NCBI RefSeq assembly: GCF_022345965.1
Contig: NZ_JAKRMU010000002.1
Location: 186,001 to 250,000 of the forward strand
Source: Corynebacterium sp. ACRQK
GTDB lineage: Bacteria > Actinomycetota > Actinomycetes > Mycobacteriales > Mycobacteriaceae
Direction: 5' to 3'
DNA: 64,000 bases
A program made the translations under genes and the position numbers. How positions within the stretch are numbered: position 1 is the stretch's first letter; each line of letters opens with the position of its first letter. The notes below the pieces were generated by a model. It did no database searches and was not told where the DNA came from. It saw only the letters and a program-made list of their open reading frames with translations. Shown here one piece after another: positions 23,360-32,315 of this stretch.

Positions 23360-23822
23360 CCCTTAAAGCAAGACCCCAAGCAAGGTTTCTTTAGCTTTGT
23401 GACGCCCCCTCGGGCGCCCACCACCCCGGGCGCCTGTCGCGGGAGCATCACGGGCCCAAGGGCCTTGCAGGGTAGGGGTCAGCACGGCGTAGCCCTGCGT
23501 CAATAAATAACAACATAGAAAACTTGATTACCCCAATGTTCGTGGGGTTTTAGGTTTGCTCGTGGGGGCAAATTTTTCTAGATGGCAAAAGTGACGTAGG
23601 ATGCGGTGTGCTGGCCGTTACCCAGTTCGCGTGTAGCGCGACTGGCCTCGAAGCACAAAGTCGAGGCGAAGATGTTCGTTACACGGATAATCTGATATTC
23701 GGCAAGAAGTAAGAAAACCAGCCAGTGGGCGACCCGTAAACTACGGGGAAGCAACTGGTTGGAAATAAAAGTTAATGTGGCTGCGAGAGTCGTAGCCACC
23801 GAGCAGTCCAGGAGGACACAAA
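23360..23822 (+). other. Intergenic/leader region between fusA and tuf
   Basis: A 463-base gap with no supported gene. An inverted repeat around 23409-23433 (GGGCGCCC, nine bases, GGGCGCCT) may act as a terminator or pause structure, but has no T-run. Further on, AAAATTTTTC-like AT-rich DNA (about 23565-23580) followed by TAGGAT (about 23597) could be the tuf promoter, leaving a leader of about 215 bases. A clear ribosome-binding site AGGAGG (23811-23816) precedes tuf. Confidence 0.4.
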
Positions 23823-25013
23823 GTGGCGAAGGCTAAGTTCGAGCGTTCCAAGCCGCACGTAAACATCGGCACCATTGGTCACGTCGACCACGGCAAGACC
23901 ACCACCACTGCCGCGATCACCAAGGTTCTGGCTGACGCATTCCCCGAGGCCAACAAGTCCTTCGCTTTCGACGCCATCGATAAGGCGCCGGAGGAGAAGG
24001 AGCGTGGCATCACGATCAACATCTCCCACGTTGAGTACGAGACCGAGAAGCGCCACTACGCTCACGTTGACGCTCCGGGCCACGCTGACTACATCAAGAA
24101 CATGATCACCGGTGCTGCTCAGATGGACGGCGCCATCCTGGTTGTTGCTGCAACCGATGGCCCGATGCCGCAGACCCGCGAGCACGTTCTGCTGGCTCGC
24201 CAGGTTGGCGTTCCGTACATCCTGGTTGCACTGAACAAGTGCGACATGGTTGACGATGAGGAGCTGCTGGAGCTCGTCGAGATGGAGGTCCGCGAGCTGC
24301 TGGCTGAGCAGGACTTCGACGAGGAAGCACCTGTTGTTCACATCTCCGCACTGAAGGCTCTGGAGGGCGACGAGAAGTGGGCTAAGCAGATCCTGGAGCT
24401 CATGGAGGCTTGCGACAACTCCATCCCGGATCCGGAGCGCGAGACCGACAAGCCGTTCCTGATGCCGGTTGAGGACATCTTCACCATTACCGGCCGCGGT
24501 ACCGTTGTTACCGGCCGTGTTGAGCGTGGCGTCCTGAACCTGAACGACGAGGTCGAGATCCTGGGCATCCGTGAGAAGTCCACCAAGACCACCGTTACCT
24601 CCATCGAGATGTTCAACAAGCTGCTGGACACCGCAGAGGCTGGCGACAACGCCGCACTGCTGCTGCGTGGCCTGAAGCGCGAAGACGTTGAGCGTGGTCA
24701 GATCGTTGCTAAGCCGGGCGCTTACACCCCGCACACCGAGTTCGAGGGCTCCGTCTACGTTCTGTCCAAGGACGAGGGCGGCCGCCACACCCCGTTCTTC
24801 GACAACTACCGTCCGCAGTTCTACTTCCGCACCACCGACGTTACCGGTGTCGTGAAGCTGCCGGAGGGCACCGAGATGGTTATGCCGGGCGACAACGTTG
24901 ACATGTCCGTCACCCTGATCCAGCCGGTTGCTATGGACGAGGGCCTGCGCTTCGCTATCCGTGAGGGTGGCCGCACCGTTGGCGCTGGTCGCGTTACCAA
25001 GATCAACAAGTAG
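23823..25013 (+). CDS. tuf: Elongation factor Tu
   Basis: A 396-residue GTPase that delivers aminoacyl-tRNA to the ribosome. It has G1 [14 protein letters not shown] (about 18), G3 [13 protein letters not shown]4 NKCDMVDD and G5 SALKAL, followed by the two beta-barrel domains ending [14 protein letters not shown]. The start is GTG 23823 with AGGAGGACA seven bases upstream. A strong terminator follows 50 bases after the stop. Codon bias is the strongest in the window. Confidence 0.98.
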   Translation: MAKAKFERSKPHVNIGTIGHVDHGKTTTTAAITKVLADAFPEANKSFAFDAIDKAPEEKERGITINISHVEYETEKRHYAHVDAPGHADYIKNMITGAAQMDGAILVVAATDGPMPQTREHVLLARQVGVPYILVALNKCDMVDDEELLELVEMEVRELLAEQDFDEEAPVVHISALKALEGDEKWAKQILELMEACDNSIPDPERETDKPFLMPVEDIFTITGRGTVVTGRVERGVLNLNDEVEILGIREKSTKTTVTSIEMFNKLLDTAEAGDNAALLLRGLKREDVERGQIVAKPGAYTPHTEFEGSVYVLSKDEGGRHTPFFDNYRPQFYFRTTDVTGVVKLPEGTEMVMPGDNVDMSVTLIQPVAMDEGLRFAIREGGRTVGAGRVTKINK

Positions 25014-25064
25014 TCTTAACTACTCACATGATCACCGCCTAGCGCTGTAGGCGCTAAACGGTTC

Positions 25065-25103
25065 AAGGCCCCGGGTTCCTTCAAGGAGCCCGGGGCTTTC
25101 TGC
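25065..25103 (+). terminator. Terminator after tuf
   Basis: A GC-rich hairpin GCCCCGGG / CCCGGGGC, extended by TTCCTT / AAGGAG in the upper stem, is followed by TTTCTG. The reverse strand has GAAAG before the same stem, so it may also serve the convergent gntR gene. Confidence 0.85.
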
Positions 25104-25138
25104 ATGCCCTGGAAATAGCCCCGGAGTTAGCCCTGGAA

Positions 25139-25897
25139 CTAGCCCCAGGGGAAGCGATTCAACGTAGTCCAGCTGAGATCGTTGTTCTTGCCAGATGTGG
25201 GCACGGCGATACTGAGGGCGTCCGCAATATAGCGATCCTCACTCATCTCCAACGGCGTGCCCCTCGCATTGCGTGAGAGGCGCCGGTGCACCAGAACCGG
25301 ATCGCCCGCCTCGAGGGGCAGCCACCGCGCATCGACCTCCCCGGCTTTCGCGGCGGAGAATACGTTGTCGGCGGCGAAGAAATGAATGCCGTGGCGGGCG
25401 GACAGCTCGTTGGTCACGGACGGGCAGGTGGGATCCATCGGCTCGACCTTGGTGCCTACCCAGGCGGGGTAGCGGGTGCGCTCTAGCATTATGGGGGATC
25501 CGTCGATAGTGCGCACGCGCAGAACCTTCAGAACTTTTTCGCCGGCGGGCACGCGCAGGAGCTCGGCATCCTTTTCAGTCTGCTCCACCCATTCCTGGTG
25601 GATGACGTGGCCGCCCGGGGTGCGCCCGCGACCGTAGGCCCACTGCGCGAAACTACGGAATTTCGAGATCTCGGGGAAGCGGGCGGGCATGCGCAGCACG
25701 ACCTTCCGCGCGCCCCGCTTGGAACTTAAGGTGCCTTCGTCCACCAGTTGATTGAGCGCCTGTCGCATAGTCCCGGGGGCGACGTCAAAGCGGTCGGCCA
25801 GGGCTTTCTCGCTGGGGATGGGTTCGCCAACTTGGAAGCGTCCGTTGCGGATGTCCTCGCGCAGTTGCCGGGCGATTTGCTCGTAACGGGTGGACAT
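25139..25897 (-). CDS. GntR-family transcriptional regulator (HutC/UTRA type)
   Basis: A 252-residue repressor-type protein. Residues about 1-70 form the winged helix-turn-helix (YEQIARQLREDIRNGRFQVG, then PSEKALADRFDVAPGTMRQAL). Residues about 85-240 are a UTRA effector-binding domain (VRTIDGSPIMLERTRYPA and the closing SEDRYIADALSIAV). The ligand cannot be predicted. It starts directly after the stop of the J-domain-like gene (TAA immediately followed by ATG), so the two are one operon. It might act on its own promoter region, where a 20-bp element shared with the sortase gene occurs (26264-26283); that link is inference. Confidence 0.88.
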   Translation of the reverse strand: MSTRYEQIARQLREDIRNGRFQVGEPIPSEKALADRFDVAPGTMRQALNQLVDEGTLSSKRGARKVVLRMPARFPEISKFRSFAQWAYGRGRTPGGHVIHQEWVEQTEKDAELLRVPAGEKVLKVLRVRTIDGSPIMLERTRYPAWVGTKVEPMDPTCPSVTNELSARHGIHFFAADNVFSAAKAGEVDARWLPLEAGDPVLVHRRLSRNARGTPLEMSEDRYIADALSIAVPTSGKNNDLSWTTLNRFPWG

Positions 25898-26245
25898 TTA
25901 TTTGTCTCCCTCGCGGTATCCGCGCCGGAACTCCTGCGGCAGCTTGTGAAGCAGCGTATTGCGCAGGTTGCCGGCGAGGCGTCCGGCGTTGCGGGCGAAG
26001 TTCTCGGCTACTCCCATGGCTTGTTCGGCGACATCCATAGCCTGCTCGGCCTTGTCCTCGGGGATGAAGCTCGGCCGGTGTTCGCGGACTTGGCGGCGCA
26101 GGCGTGCGCGCCTGTCCCAGGCCTCGTCTAGGGCGCGCAGAGCGTCGATCAGCTCGGCGTCCGTCCCTCCCGCGTCGGGGTGGTGTTTCCGCACCAGGGC
26201 GCGCCGTTGCCGCTGGTATTCGGGGTTGTTGCGGTAGTCGCTCAT
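25898..26245 (-). CDS. Small J-domain-like protein
   Basis: A 115-residue protein whose start (YRNNPEYQRQRRALVRKHHPDAGGTDAELIDALRALDEAW) has the HPD tripeptide and the flanking helices of a J domain, although the helix before HPD is short. The rest is charged helix (RRARLRRQVREHRPSF, later ENFARNAGRLAGNLRN). It lacks the zinc and substrate domains of true DnaJ. Such small proteins could recruit Hsp70, but no partner is encoded here. ATG 26245 is preceded by AAGGA (26251-26255). Its ATG overlaps the TGA of a 13-codon leader frame. It is followed without a gap by the GntR regulator. Confidence 0.65.
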   Translation of the reverse strand: MSDYRNNPEYQRQRRALVRKHHPDAGGTDAELIDALRALDEAWDRRARLRRQVREHRPSFIPEDKAEQAMDVAEQAMGVAENFARNAGRLAGNLRNTLLHKLPQEFRRGYREGDK

Positions 26246-26283
26246 TGCTGTTCCTTCTTTAGGTGACGCCACCTCAACGCCAT
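26242..26283 (-). CDS. Putative leader peptide MALRWRHLKKEQQ
   Basis: A 13-codon frame starts inside the 20-bp shared element and ends in TGA overlapping the ATG of the J-domain-like gene (ATGA). Its first seven residues are identical to those of the leader ahead of the sortase gene. The ribosome-binding site of the downstream gene lies inside this frame, so its translation could control the gene. No ribosome-binding site of its own is evident; it could be translated from a leaderless message. Not proven. Confidence 0.35.
   Translation of the reverse strand: MALRWRHLKKEQQ
26264..26283 (-). repeat. 20-bp shared upstream element, copy 1
   Basis: The plus-strand sequence TGACGCCACCTCAACGCCAT is identical at 28441-28460. 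In both places it lies 18-19 bases ahead of a minus-strand start codon in the same orientation, and flanking bases differ. It may be an operator, a leader RNA or the start of a regulatory mini-gene. Confidence 0.85.
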
Positions 26284-26319
26284 TCGCCTACAAATTCCGC
26301 TAGAAGGTGATTGTAGTTG

Positions 26320-26373
26320 CGAAAAGCCCACCTCCTGGCTCCCGTGTTGTAGCCGGGTGAGGAGGTGGGCTTG
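26320..26373 (-). terminator. Terminator after the LAQTG surface protein
   Basis: On the minus strand AAGCCCACCTCCT pairs with AGGAGGTGGGCTT, 13 positions, around a loop of about 24 bases that can fold further, then CTTTTCG. It ends the surface-protein transcript before the J-domain operon. Confidence 0.85.
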
Positions 26374-26407
26374 AAGTGCTTAACTGCGTTGGCGCAGTGG
26401 AGCTGCT

Positions 26408-27220
26408 TTATGCGAACAGCTTGCGGCGTACAGCGAAGGCGCCGGCTGCGATCATTGCAACAACAGCCAGGGCAGCCAGGCCGCGTGCAGCGGTGTTGGA
26501 GCCGGTCTGTGCCAGCATGCCGCGGTTGTTAGCAGACTCGTCGGCTGCGCCCTGGTCAGCCAGCTGGCCGCCCTGAGCGATAACCTCGTCCTTGTTCTCG
26601 GTCAGCATCTTGTCGGAAGCTGCCTTCTCTTCCTCAGACGGAGCGTCCTTGCTGTTCTCGTCCTGGACGTAGGTGTTGCCGTCGTTAGCCAGGTGCCAGA
26701 GGATGCCACCGATGATCAGGGTTGCCGGCAGGGCCAGCCAAGCCAGATTCTTCTTGTCGGAGCCGGGGGTGGTGTCATCGTTGTCGGTTTCATCGAAGAC
26801 GCACTCAGCGCGCATCTCGTCGGTGATCGGCTCGTTGACCTTGTTGCGATCCTTCACGTACACGGTCGGATCCTGAATGTGCTGGTAGCAGGTGTTGCCG
26901 TCCTTGTCGACCTTAGTGGCAGGAGCAGGGATGCCCTCGTTCTGATCGTCCGGGGTCTCCTCGCCGCCTTCACCCGGAGCGGGCTGCTCGTCTGCCTGCT
27001 GCTTCTCCCACGCAGCCTGAGCTTGCTCGGCCGTCAGGGTGACGGGGTCACCGTTTTCGGGGTTGGACTTGTAGGAGCCGTCAGCCTGCTGCTGGTACAG
27101 AACGCCATCAATGGTCAGTTCTGCGGGTGCCGGAATCTGTGCCTGTGCAACGGTTGCGCCGCCGAGAGCGAGGGCACTGGCCATCGCAACTGCGGTCAGG
27201 GACTGTGAGAAACGCTTCAT
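26408..27220 (-). CDS. LAQTG-sorted cell-wall surface protein
   Basis: A 270-residue exported protein. Residues 1-29 are a signal peptide (MKRFSQSLTAVAMASALAL...AQAQ). The mature part is acidic and rich in Gln/Glu/Asp, with a hydrophobic stretch near 158-175 (NLAWLALPATLIIGGILWHL). The end is a textbook sorting signal: LAQTG, then a hydrophobic helix (LAALAVVAMIAAGAFAV) and RRKLFA. LAxTG is the motif cut by class E-type housekeeping sortases of high-GC Gram-positives. ATG 27220 is chosen because AGGAGACACC lies seven bases upstream. A sortase is encoded next upstream, the likely enzyme partner. No homologous functional domain was recognised. Confidence 0.8.
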   Translation of the reverse strand: MKRFSQSLTAVAMASALALGGATVAQAQIPAPAELTIDGVLYQQQADGSYKSNPENGDPVTLTAEQAQAAWEKQQADEQPAPGEGGEETPDDQNEGIPAPATKVDKDGNTCYQHIQDPTVYVKDRNKVNEPITDEMRAECVFDETDNDDTTPGSDKKNLAWLALPATLIIGGILWHLANDGNTYVQDENSKDAPSEEEKAASDKMLTENKDEVIAQGGQLADQGAADESANNRGMLAQTGSNTAARGLAALAVVAMIAAGAFAVRRKLFA

Positions 27221-27407
27221 GGTGTCTCCTCTAAAAAGTTGGTGATGAGAACGTGCGATTAGCGTCACACGCAACATGCGTAACATTAGCACCGTGTACC
27301 CACATATCGCTACCAAAGGTTATGACTATCGTTCAAGCTACCCTTTTTTTGGGGGTTGGGTGAAACCGCGTTGTAGGCGCGAGGAGGGTGATGATCTTTA
27401 AGGATTG

Positions 27408-28421
27408 CTAGCGGGGGCTTTCCGTTTCGGCCTCGGACGCCGTGTTTGAGGTGCCCTGGAACTGCCAGCCCACAACCGCATTGCGGACCGAAGATTGCAA
27501 GGGGTTGGCGGGCTGGATGCAACTAATGGTCAGTAGGCGCCCCGGGGTAGCGCCCTCACCCCACACGCTGGAGTCCTCCGACAATCCCTCCTTGACCGGA
27601 TCGTGCAGGTCGGTGGCTTGGTAGACCAGCCAGTTATCGCCGGAATCTGCCGTGCGCAGATAGAGTTTGTCGCCGATCTTCACCCGATGGTGGTCGGCGG
27701 AGCCGTCGTAGAGTTTGTCAAACACTGCGGGCACTCCCGCGCCGGTATGGCCGGCGATCACCACAATGTCCGGGGAGCTCGTGCCCGGCAGGGAGTAGGG
27801 CTTATCGGCGGCGGTGTAGGTACATGCTTTATCCAGGGTTGCCGGGTCGATGGCACCGTCCTTCACCCTGCACGCGCCATCCTCAAAGTCGGCATGCACG
27901 TCGATAGTCGGAATGAACATTTCCTCCGCCGCGGAAGGTGCGATCGGCGGCGACTGCTCGGCGATCACCTCGTTGGTCTCCAGCCCCTCCGGCGGCTTGA
28001 CTGGCGCCTCCCGCTGCCACACCGCCACCACGGCAAGGATGACGACAATACCCACGCCAAGGCTCGCCACAATCCGCCGAGTTCTCGACTGCTGAATGCG
28101 ATGCTCGCGCCTTGACTTCTGTGCCGGCTGCGTCTTCTGTGTCTTCTGCGCCTTCTGGGGTGCGGGTTTTGCTCTCCGAGGGGTTGGGTCTTCCTTTCGG
28201 TGCAACGGGCGACCCTCTGCCCGTGCAGCGACTTCTGCGCGGCGGCGCTGCGCCACCTCGTGCTGAGCGCTTCCTCTTCGTGGCGCGAAAGACGCATCGC
28301 GCCCATTGGTTGAGCGAGACGTCTCCTTAGAGGGGAGGATAACCCCGTGGCCGCGCTTGGCGGAGTGGTGAGCCGAGTCGGGGCGTGCACCGTTCGGGGA
28401 AACGTTGGGGGAGTCGCTCAT
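27408..28421 (-). CDS. Sortase (class E/F type)
   Basis: A 337-residue membrane-anchored transpeptidase. A long basic cytoplasmic N-terminus (about 1-112, many Arg/Lys/Ala/Pro) precedes one transmembrane helix (about 116-133). The catalytic domain follows, with FIPTIDVHADF, the active histidine in VIAGHTGAGVPAVF, the nucleophile in LLTISCIQP and a likely active arginine in SVRNAVVGW. It cuts sorting signals and joins proteins to peptidoglycan precursors; the LAQTG protein directly downstream is the obvious substrate. The start ATG 28421 has AAGGAGAG upstream. The class is uncertain because its central region is short and Pro/Thr-rich. An eight-codon leader frame and the 20-bp shared element precede it. 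Confidence 0.8.
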   Translation of the reverse strand: MSDSPNVSPNGARPDSAHHSAKRGHGVILPSKETSRSTNGRDASFAPRRGSAQHEVAQRRRAEVAARAEGRPLHRKEDPTPRRAKPAPQKAQKTQKTQPAQKSRREHRIQQSRTRRIVASLGVGIVVILAVVAVWQREAPVKPPEGLETNEVIAEQSPPIAPSAAEEMFIPTIDVHADFEDGACRVKDGAIDPATLDKACTYTAADKPYSLPGTSSPDIVVIAGHTGAGVPAVFDKLYDGSADHHRVKIGDKLYLRTADSGDNWLVYQATDLHDPVKEGLSEDSSVWGEGATPGRLLTISCIQPANPLQSSVRNAVVGWQFQGTSNTASEAETESPR

Positions 28422-28433
28422 AGCTGTCTCTCC

Positions 28434-28460
28434 TTATTTATGACGCCACCTCAACGCCAT
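28434..28460 (-). CDS. Putative leader peptide MALRWRHK
   Basis: An eight-codon frame begins with the 20-bp shared element and ends in TAA, which forms part of the ribosome-binding site TAAGGAG of the sortase gene. Its first seven residues equal those of the leader ahead of the J-domain operon. Ending at the ribosome-binding site is a layout known from translational attenuators. Expression is unproven. Confidence 0.35.
   Translation of the reverse strand: MALRWRHK
28441..28460 (-). repeat. 20-bp shared upstream element, copy 2
   Basis: Identical over 20 bases to 26264-26283 and placed 19 bases before the sortase start codon. Flanking bases are unrelated to those of copy 1. Confidence 0.85.
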
Positions 28461-29176
28461 GCATGTGAGATCTGAACTTACGTGGCGATTCTAGTGCTCA
28501 AAGGGCTACGGAGGTAAAAGGTCACCGGCGCGTAGGGGCGTCAAAATAGAAAAGACAGAAGTGATTTGGTTTCGGCGCGCCCGGTGTGGTTGAATACTTG
28601 ACGTTGCTTTAACACGGCATATGAGGCCAGCAGCGCAGCAGCGAGGCTGGACCAAGAAGATGTCGATGGTGAAGTGAGCATGATCCATCGTCGGTGAAGA
28701 ACCTCGCGACAGTGATCCGAAGGGTCACAGCGGGGCTGCTTTGCTGTGCGGTACTTAAAAAGCGGAGAGGCGACACGCCCGACCGCGGGTGCCGGAGGAT
28801 GGGGCATGGTAAATGAACAGCGGCAGTAAGCGAAGGGATTCCCTTCCGACAAGGCGCGGAACACGTTTCCAAGCTTGTACTCCATATATTTCGTAAATAA
28901 GGCCTCGGTAAAACGAATCCGGCCATGGAGCGAGCAAGGGGCGGGAACCGGGTGTTGTTACATCACTTGATAAACCAAGTGCGAATGGCGTGTGTTCATT
29001 AAAACCGAATGACCCGCTATCCGTCGATGGCACAAACAAGTAAATGTAAGACACAAGCGACACTGGCGACTGGACCAGGCCCCAAGGCCGGACAGCGTTA
29101 AGACTAAGACAGATAAGAAGCGTGACTACCAGCTGTTTTAAATAGCAGGGAAGCGCTTTGAAGGAAGAGGACAAGC
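28461..29176 (+). promoter_or_regulatory. Long leader/promoter region of the S10 operon
   Basis: More than 700 bases lie between the sortase start and rpsJ with no supported gene. A promoter candidate TTGACG (28598-28603), 16 bases, TATGAG (28620-28625) on the plus strand would give a leader of roughly 540 bases. AT-rich stretches near 28880-28900 and 29120-29150 may hold a closer promoter. A leader of this size could carry ribosomal-protein feedback structures, but I recognise no known family. The ribosome-binding site GAAGGAAGAGG (29159-29169) precedes rpsJ. Confidence 0.35.
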
Positions 29177-29482
29177 GTGGCGGGACAGAAGATCCGCATT
29201 AGGCTCAAGGCCTACGATCACGAGGCTATCGACGCTTCTGCCAAGAAGATCGTCGAGACGGTTACCCGTACCGGCGCTCGTGTTGTCGGCCCAGTGCCAC
29301 TGCCAACTGAAAAGAACGTGTACTGCGTCATCCGCTCTCCGCACAAGTACAAGGACTCGCGCGAGCACTTTGAGATGCGTACGCACAAGCGTCTGATCGA
29401 CATTCTCGACCCAACCCCGAAGACCGTTGACGCCCTCATGCGCATCGATCTTCCGGCCAGCGTCGACGTCAACATTCAGTAA
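29177..29482 (+). CDS. rpsJ: 30S ribosomal protein S10
   Basis: A 101-residue protein of the 30S head, also known elsewhere as NusE in antitermination. [38 protein letters not shown] and the closing [10 protein letters not shown] are characteristic. The start is GTG 29177 with GGAAGAGG upstream. It is the first gene of an eleven-gene S10 operon. Confidence 0.97.
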   Translation: MAGQKIRIRLKAYDHEAIDASAKKIVETVTRTGARVVGPVPLPTEKNVYCVIRSPHKYKDSREHFEMRTHKRLIDILDPTPKTVDALMRIDLPASVDVNIQ

Positions 29483-29528
29483 GCGGCAAACGAGTCTGAA
29501 CTACTGAAACGGCAGCGGAAGAGAAAAT

Positions 29529-30185
29529 ATGAGTGATATTGAGATCAAGGGCATCCTGGGCAAGAAGCTCGGCATGACCCAGATCTTCGACGAGGAAAAC
29601 CGTGTTGTACCGGTCACCGTCGTCGAGGCTGGGCCCTGTGTCGTAACCCAGGTGCGTTCCAAGGAAACCGACGGCTACGAGGCCGTACAGATCGCCTTCG
29701 GCGAGATCGACCCGCGCAAGGTAAACAAGCCTGCAGCTGGTCACTTCAAGAAGGCCGGCGTGACTCCGCGCCGCCACGTTGCTGAGATCCGCGTTGCAGA
29801 CGCATCCAGCTACGAGGTTGGCCAGGACGTCACCGTAGACATCTTCAACGATGTCAAGTTCGTCGACGTGACGGGCACCACCAAGGGCAAGGGCTACGCC
29901 GGCGGCATGAAGCGCCACGGCTTCGCCGGCCAGGGTGCTGCTCACGGTAACCAGGCCGCTCACCGCCGCGTGGGCTCCATCGGACAGGCAGCCACCCCCG
30001 GCCGCGTGTTCAAGGGCAAGCGCATGGCAGGCCGCATGGGTAACAACCGCGTTACCCAGCAGAACCTGAAGCTGGCCAAGGTCGACGCAGAGTCCAACCT
30101 GCTCCTGATCAAGGGTGCAGTTCCGGGTGTCAACGGCGGTCTCGTCGTTGTCAAGACCGCAGTGAAGGGCGGTGCACACGCATGA
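29529..30185 (+). CDS. rplC: 50S ribosomal protein L3
   Basis: A 218-residue protein that helps form the peptidyl-transferase region. It shows [13 protein letters not shown] at the N-terminus, [20 protein letters not shown] and [14 protein letters not shown] in the centre. It begins 46 bases after rpsJ and its stop overlaps the rplD start (ATGA). Confidence 0.97.
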   Translation: MSDIEIKGILGKKLGMTQIFDEENRVVPVTVVEAGPCVVTQVRSKETDGYEAVQIAFGEIDPRKVNKPAAGHFKKAGVTPRRHVAEIRVADASSYEVGQDVTVDIFNDVKFVDVTGTTKGKGYAGGMKRHGFAGQGAAHGNQAAHRRVGSIGQAATPGRVFKGKRMAGRMGNNRVTQQNLKLAKVDAESNLLLIKGAVPGVNGGLVVVKTAVKGGAHA

Positions 30186-30835
30186 GCAATCTAAAGCTTG
30201 ATGTCCACACCGCTGACGGTAAGACCAACGGCACGGTCGAGCTGCCCGCATCCATCTTCGATGCAGAGGCCAGCGTCGCACTGATGCACCAGGTTGTTAC
30301 CGCTCAGCTCGCAGCAAAGCGCCAGGGTACCCACGCTACGAAGACTCGTGGCATGGTGTCCGGCGGTGGCCGTAAGCCGTTCCGCCAGAAGGGCACCGGT
30401 CGCGCACGTCAGGGCTCCATCCGCGCTCCCCACTTCACCGGTGGTGGCACGGTCCACGGCCCGCAGCCGCGTGATTACTCCCAGCGCACCCCGAAGAAGA
30501 TGAAGGCCGCCGCTCTGCGCGGCGCCCTGACCGATCGCGTGCGTCACGACCGCATTCACGTGGTTGAGGAGCTGGTCCCGGGCCAGACCCCGTCCACCAA
30601 GGCTGCACGCGCCTTCATCGAGCGTCTGACGGACCGCAAGTCCGTGCTGGTCGTCCTGACCCGCGAAGACGTCACCGCATGGAAGTCCGTGAACAACCTG
30701 CCGCAGGTGCACACCCTGGTCAACGACCAGCTGAACACCTACGACGTTCTGAACGCGGACGACGTTGTGTTCTCCGTGGAGGCACTGAACGCTTTCATCA
30801 ACGCCGCTGATAAGACCAAGGAGGAGGCAAAGTGA
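30182..30835 (+). CDS. rplD: 50S ribosomal protein L4
   Basis: A 217-residue protein lining the exit tunnel. The conserved loop [20 protein letters not shown] (about 57-76) and [20 protein letters not shown] are visible. In E. coli L4 is the S10-operon repressor; whether that holds here is unknown. Its ends overlap rplC (ATGA) and rplW (GTGA). Confidence 0.97.
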   Translation: MSNLKLDVHTADGKTNGTVELPASIFDAEASVALMHQVVTAQLAAKRQGTHATKTRGMVSGGGRKPFRQKGTGRARQGSIRAPHFTGGGTVHGPQPRDYSQRTPKKMKAAALRGALTDRVRHDRIHVVEELVPGQTPSTKAARAFIERLTDRKSVLVVLTREDVTAWKSVNNLPQVHTLVNDQLNTYDVLNADDVVFSVEALNAFINAADKTKEEAK

Positions 30836-31137
30836 GCACTGTAGCTGATCCTCGCGATATCATCATCGCCCCGGTCGTATCTGAGAAGTCCTACGGCCTG
30901 ATGGAGCAGAACGTCTACACGTTCCTGGTTCACCCCAGCTCTAACAAGACCCAAATCAAGATTGCCGTCGAGCAGATCTTTGGTGTGAAGGTCGCCAGCG
31001 TTAACACCGTTAACCGTGAGGGCAAGCGTAAGCGCACCCGCACCGGCTACGGCCAGCGTAAGGCAACCAAGCGCGCCATGGTGACCCTGGTCGCCGGCAG
31101 CGATCCGATCGACATCTTTGGTGGAGCGACCGCCTAA
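30832..31137 (+). CDS. rplW: 50S ribosomal protein L23
   Basis: A 101-residue protein at the tunnel exit, docking site for trigger factor and [26 protein letters not shown] and [15 protein letters not shown] are characteristic. The start is GTG 30832, overlapping the rplD stop. Confidence 0.96.
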   Translation: MSTVADPRDIIIAPVVSEKSYGLMEQNVYTFLVHPSSNKTQIKIAVEQIFGVKVASVNTVNREGKRKRTRTGYGQRKATKRAMVTLVAGSDPIDIFGGATA

Positions 31138-31175
31138 GGCGGCCGGACACCGAAAGGTAAAGAGGAAGCAAAAGT

Positions 31176-32018
31176 ATGGCTATTCGTAAGTACAAGCCGA
31201 CTACGCCGGGTCGCCGCCAGAGTTCTGTCTCCGAGTTCGCGGAAATTACCCGTTCGACTCCCGAGAAGTCTCTGCTGCGCCCGCTGTCGAAGACCGGTGG
31301 CCGTAACGTTCACGGCCACATCACGACCCGTCACAAGGGTGGTGGCCACAAGCGCCGCTACCGAGTTATCGACTTCCGTCGTAACGACAAGGACGGCGTG
31401 ATCGCCAAGGTCGCTCACATCGAGTACGACCCGAACCGCACCGCTAACATTGCGCTGCTGCACTACCGCGATGGCGAGAAGCGTTACATCATCGCCCCCC
31501 GCGGCCTGAAGCAGGGCACGCTGCTGGAGTCCGGCCCGAACGCCGACATCAAGGTTGGCAACAACCTGCCGCTGCGCAACATCCCGACCGGTACCACCAT
31601 CCACGCTGTGGAGCTGAAGCCGGGCGGCGGCGCCAAGATGGCTCGTTCCGCTGGTGCCTCCATCCAGCTGCTGGGTAAGGAAGGCAAGTACGCAGTTTTG
31701 CGTATGCCGTCTTCCGAGATCCGTCGCGTAGACATTCGCTGCCGCGCCACCATCGGCGAGGTCGGCAACCAGGAGCAGATCAACATCCGCTGGGGCAAGG
31801 CCGGCCGTATGCGCTGGAAGGGCGTACGCCCGACCGTCCGCGGTGTTGTTATGAACCCGGTTGACCACCCGCACGGTGGTGGTGAGGGTAAGACCTCCGG
31901 TGGTCGTCACCCTGTGTCTCCTTGGGGTCAGCCTGAGGGACGCACCCGCAAGCCGAACCGTCCCAGCGACCGGATGATCGTTCGCCGTCGTCGCTCCAAC
32001 AAGAACAAGAAGCGCTAA
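31176..32018 (+). CDS. rplB: 50S ribosomal protein L2
   Basis: A 280-residue rRNA-binding protein needed for subunit joining and peptidyl transfer. It has [17 protein letters not shown] near the N-terminus, [16 protein letters not shown] in the centre and the conserved [12 protein letters not shown] with the key histidine near 229. The start ATG 31176 lies after GAGGAAG. rpsS follows after 16 bases. Confidence 0.97.
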   Translation: MAIRKYKPTTPGRRQSSVSEFAEITRSTPEKSLLRPLSKTGGRNVHGHITTRHKGGGHKRRYRVIDFRRNDKDGVIAKVAHIEYDPNRTANIALLHYRDGEKRYIIAPRGLKQGTLLESGPNADIKVGNNLPLRNIPTGTTIHAVELKPGGGAKMARSAGASIQLLGKEGKYAVLRMPSSEIRRVDIRCRATIGEVGNQEQINIRWGKAGRMRWKGVRPTVRGVVMNPVDHPHGGGEGKTSGGRHPVSPWGQPEGRTRKPNRPSDRMIVRRRRSNKNKKR

Positions 32019-32034
32019 GAGGAGGTAGTAGAGA

Positions 32035-32313
32035 ATGCCACGCAGCCTGAAGAAGGGCCCATTCGTCGACGAACACCTCCTTGCGAAGGTGGACGCTCAG
32101 AACGAAAAGGGCAACAAGAACGTCATCAAGACGTGGTCCCGTCGCTCGACCATTCTCCCCGATTTCATCGGCCACACTTTCGCCGTCCACGACGGTCGCA
32201 AGCACGTGCCGGTGTTCATCGATGATTCCATGGTCGGTCACAAGCTAGGTGAGTTCGCTCCTACGAAGACCTTCAAGGGTCACGTCAAGGACGACAAGAA
32301 GGGTCGTCGATAA
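32035..32313 (+). CDS. rpsS: 30S ribosomal protein S19
   Basis: A 92-residue protein of the 30S head. The start [16 protein letters not shown], the core [20 protein letters not shown] and the end [19 protein letters not shown] are canonical. AGGAGG lies just upstream of the ATG. rplV follows after two bases. Confidence 0.97.
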
Positions 32314-32315
32314 TC

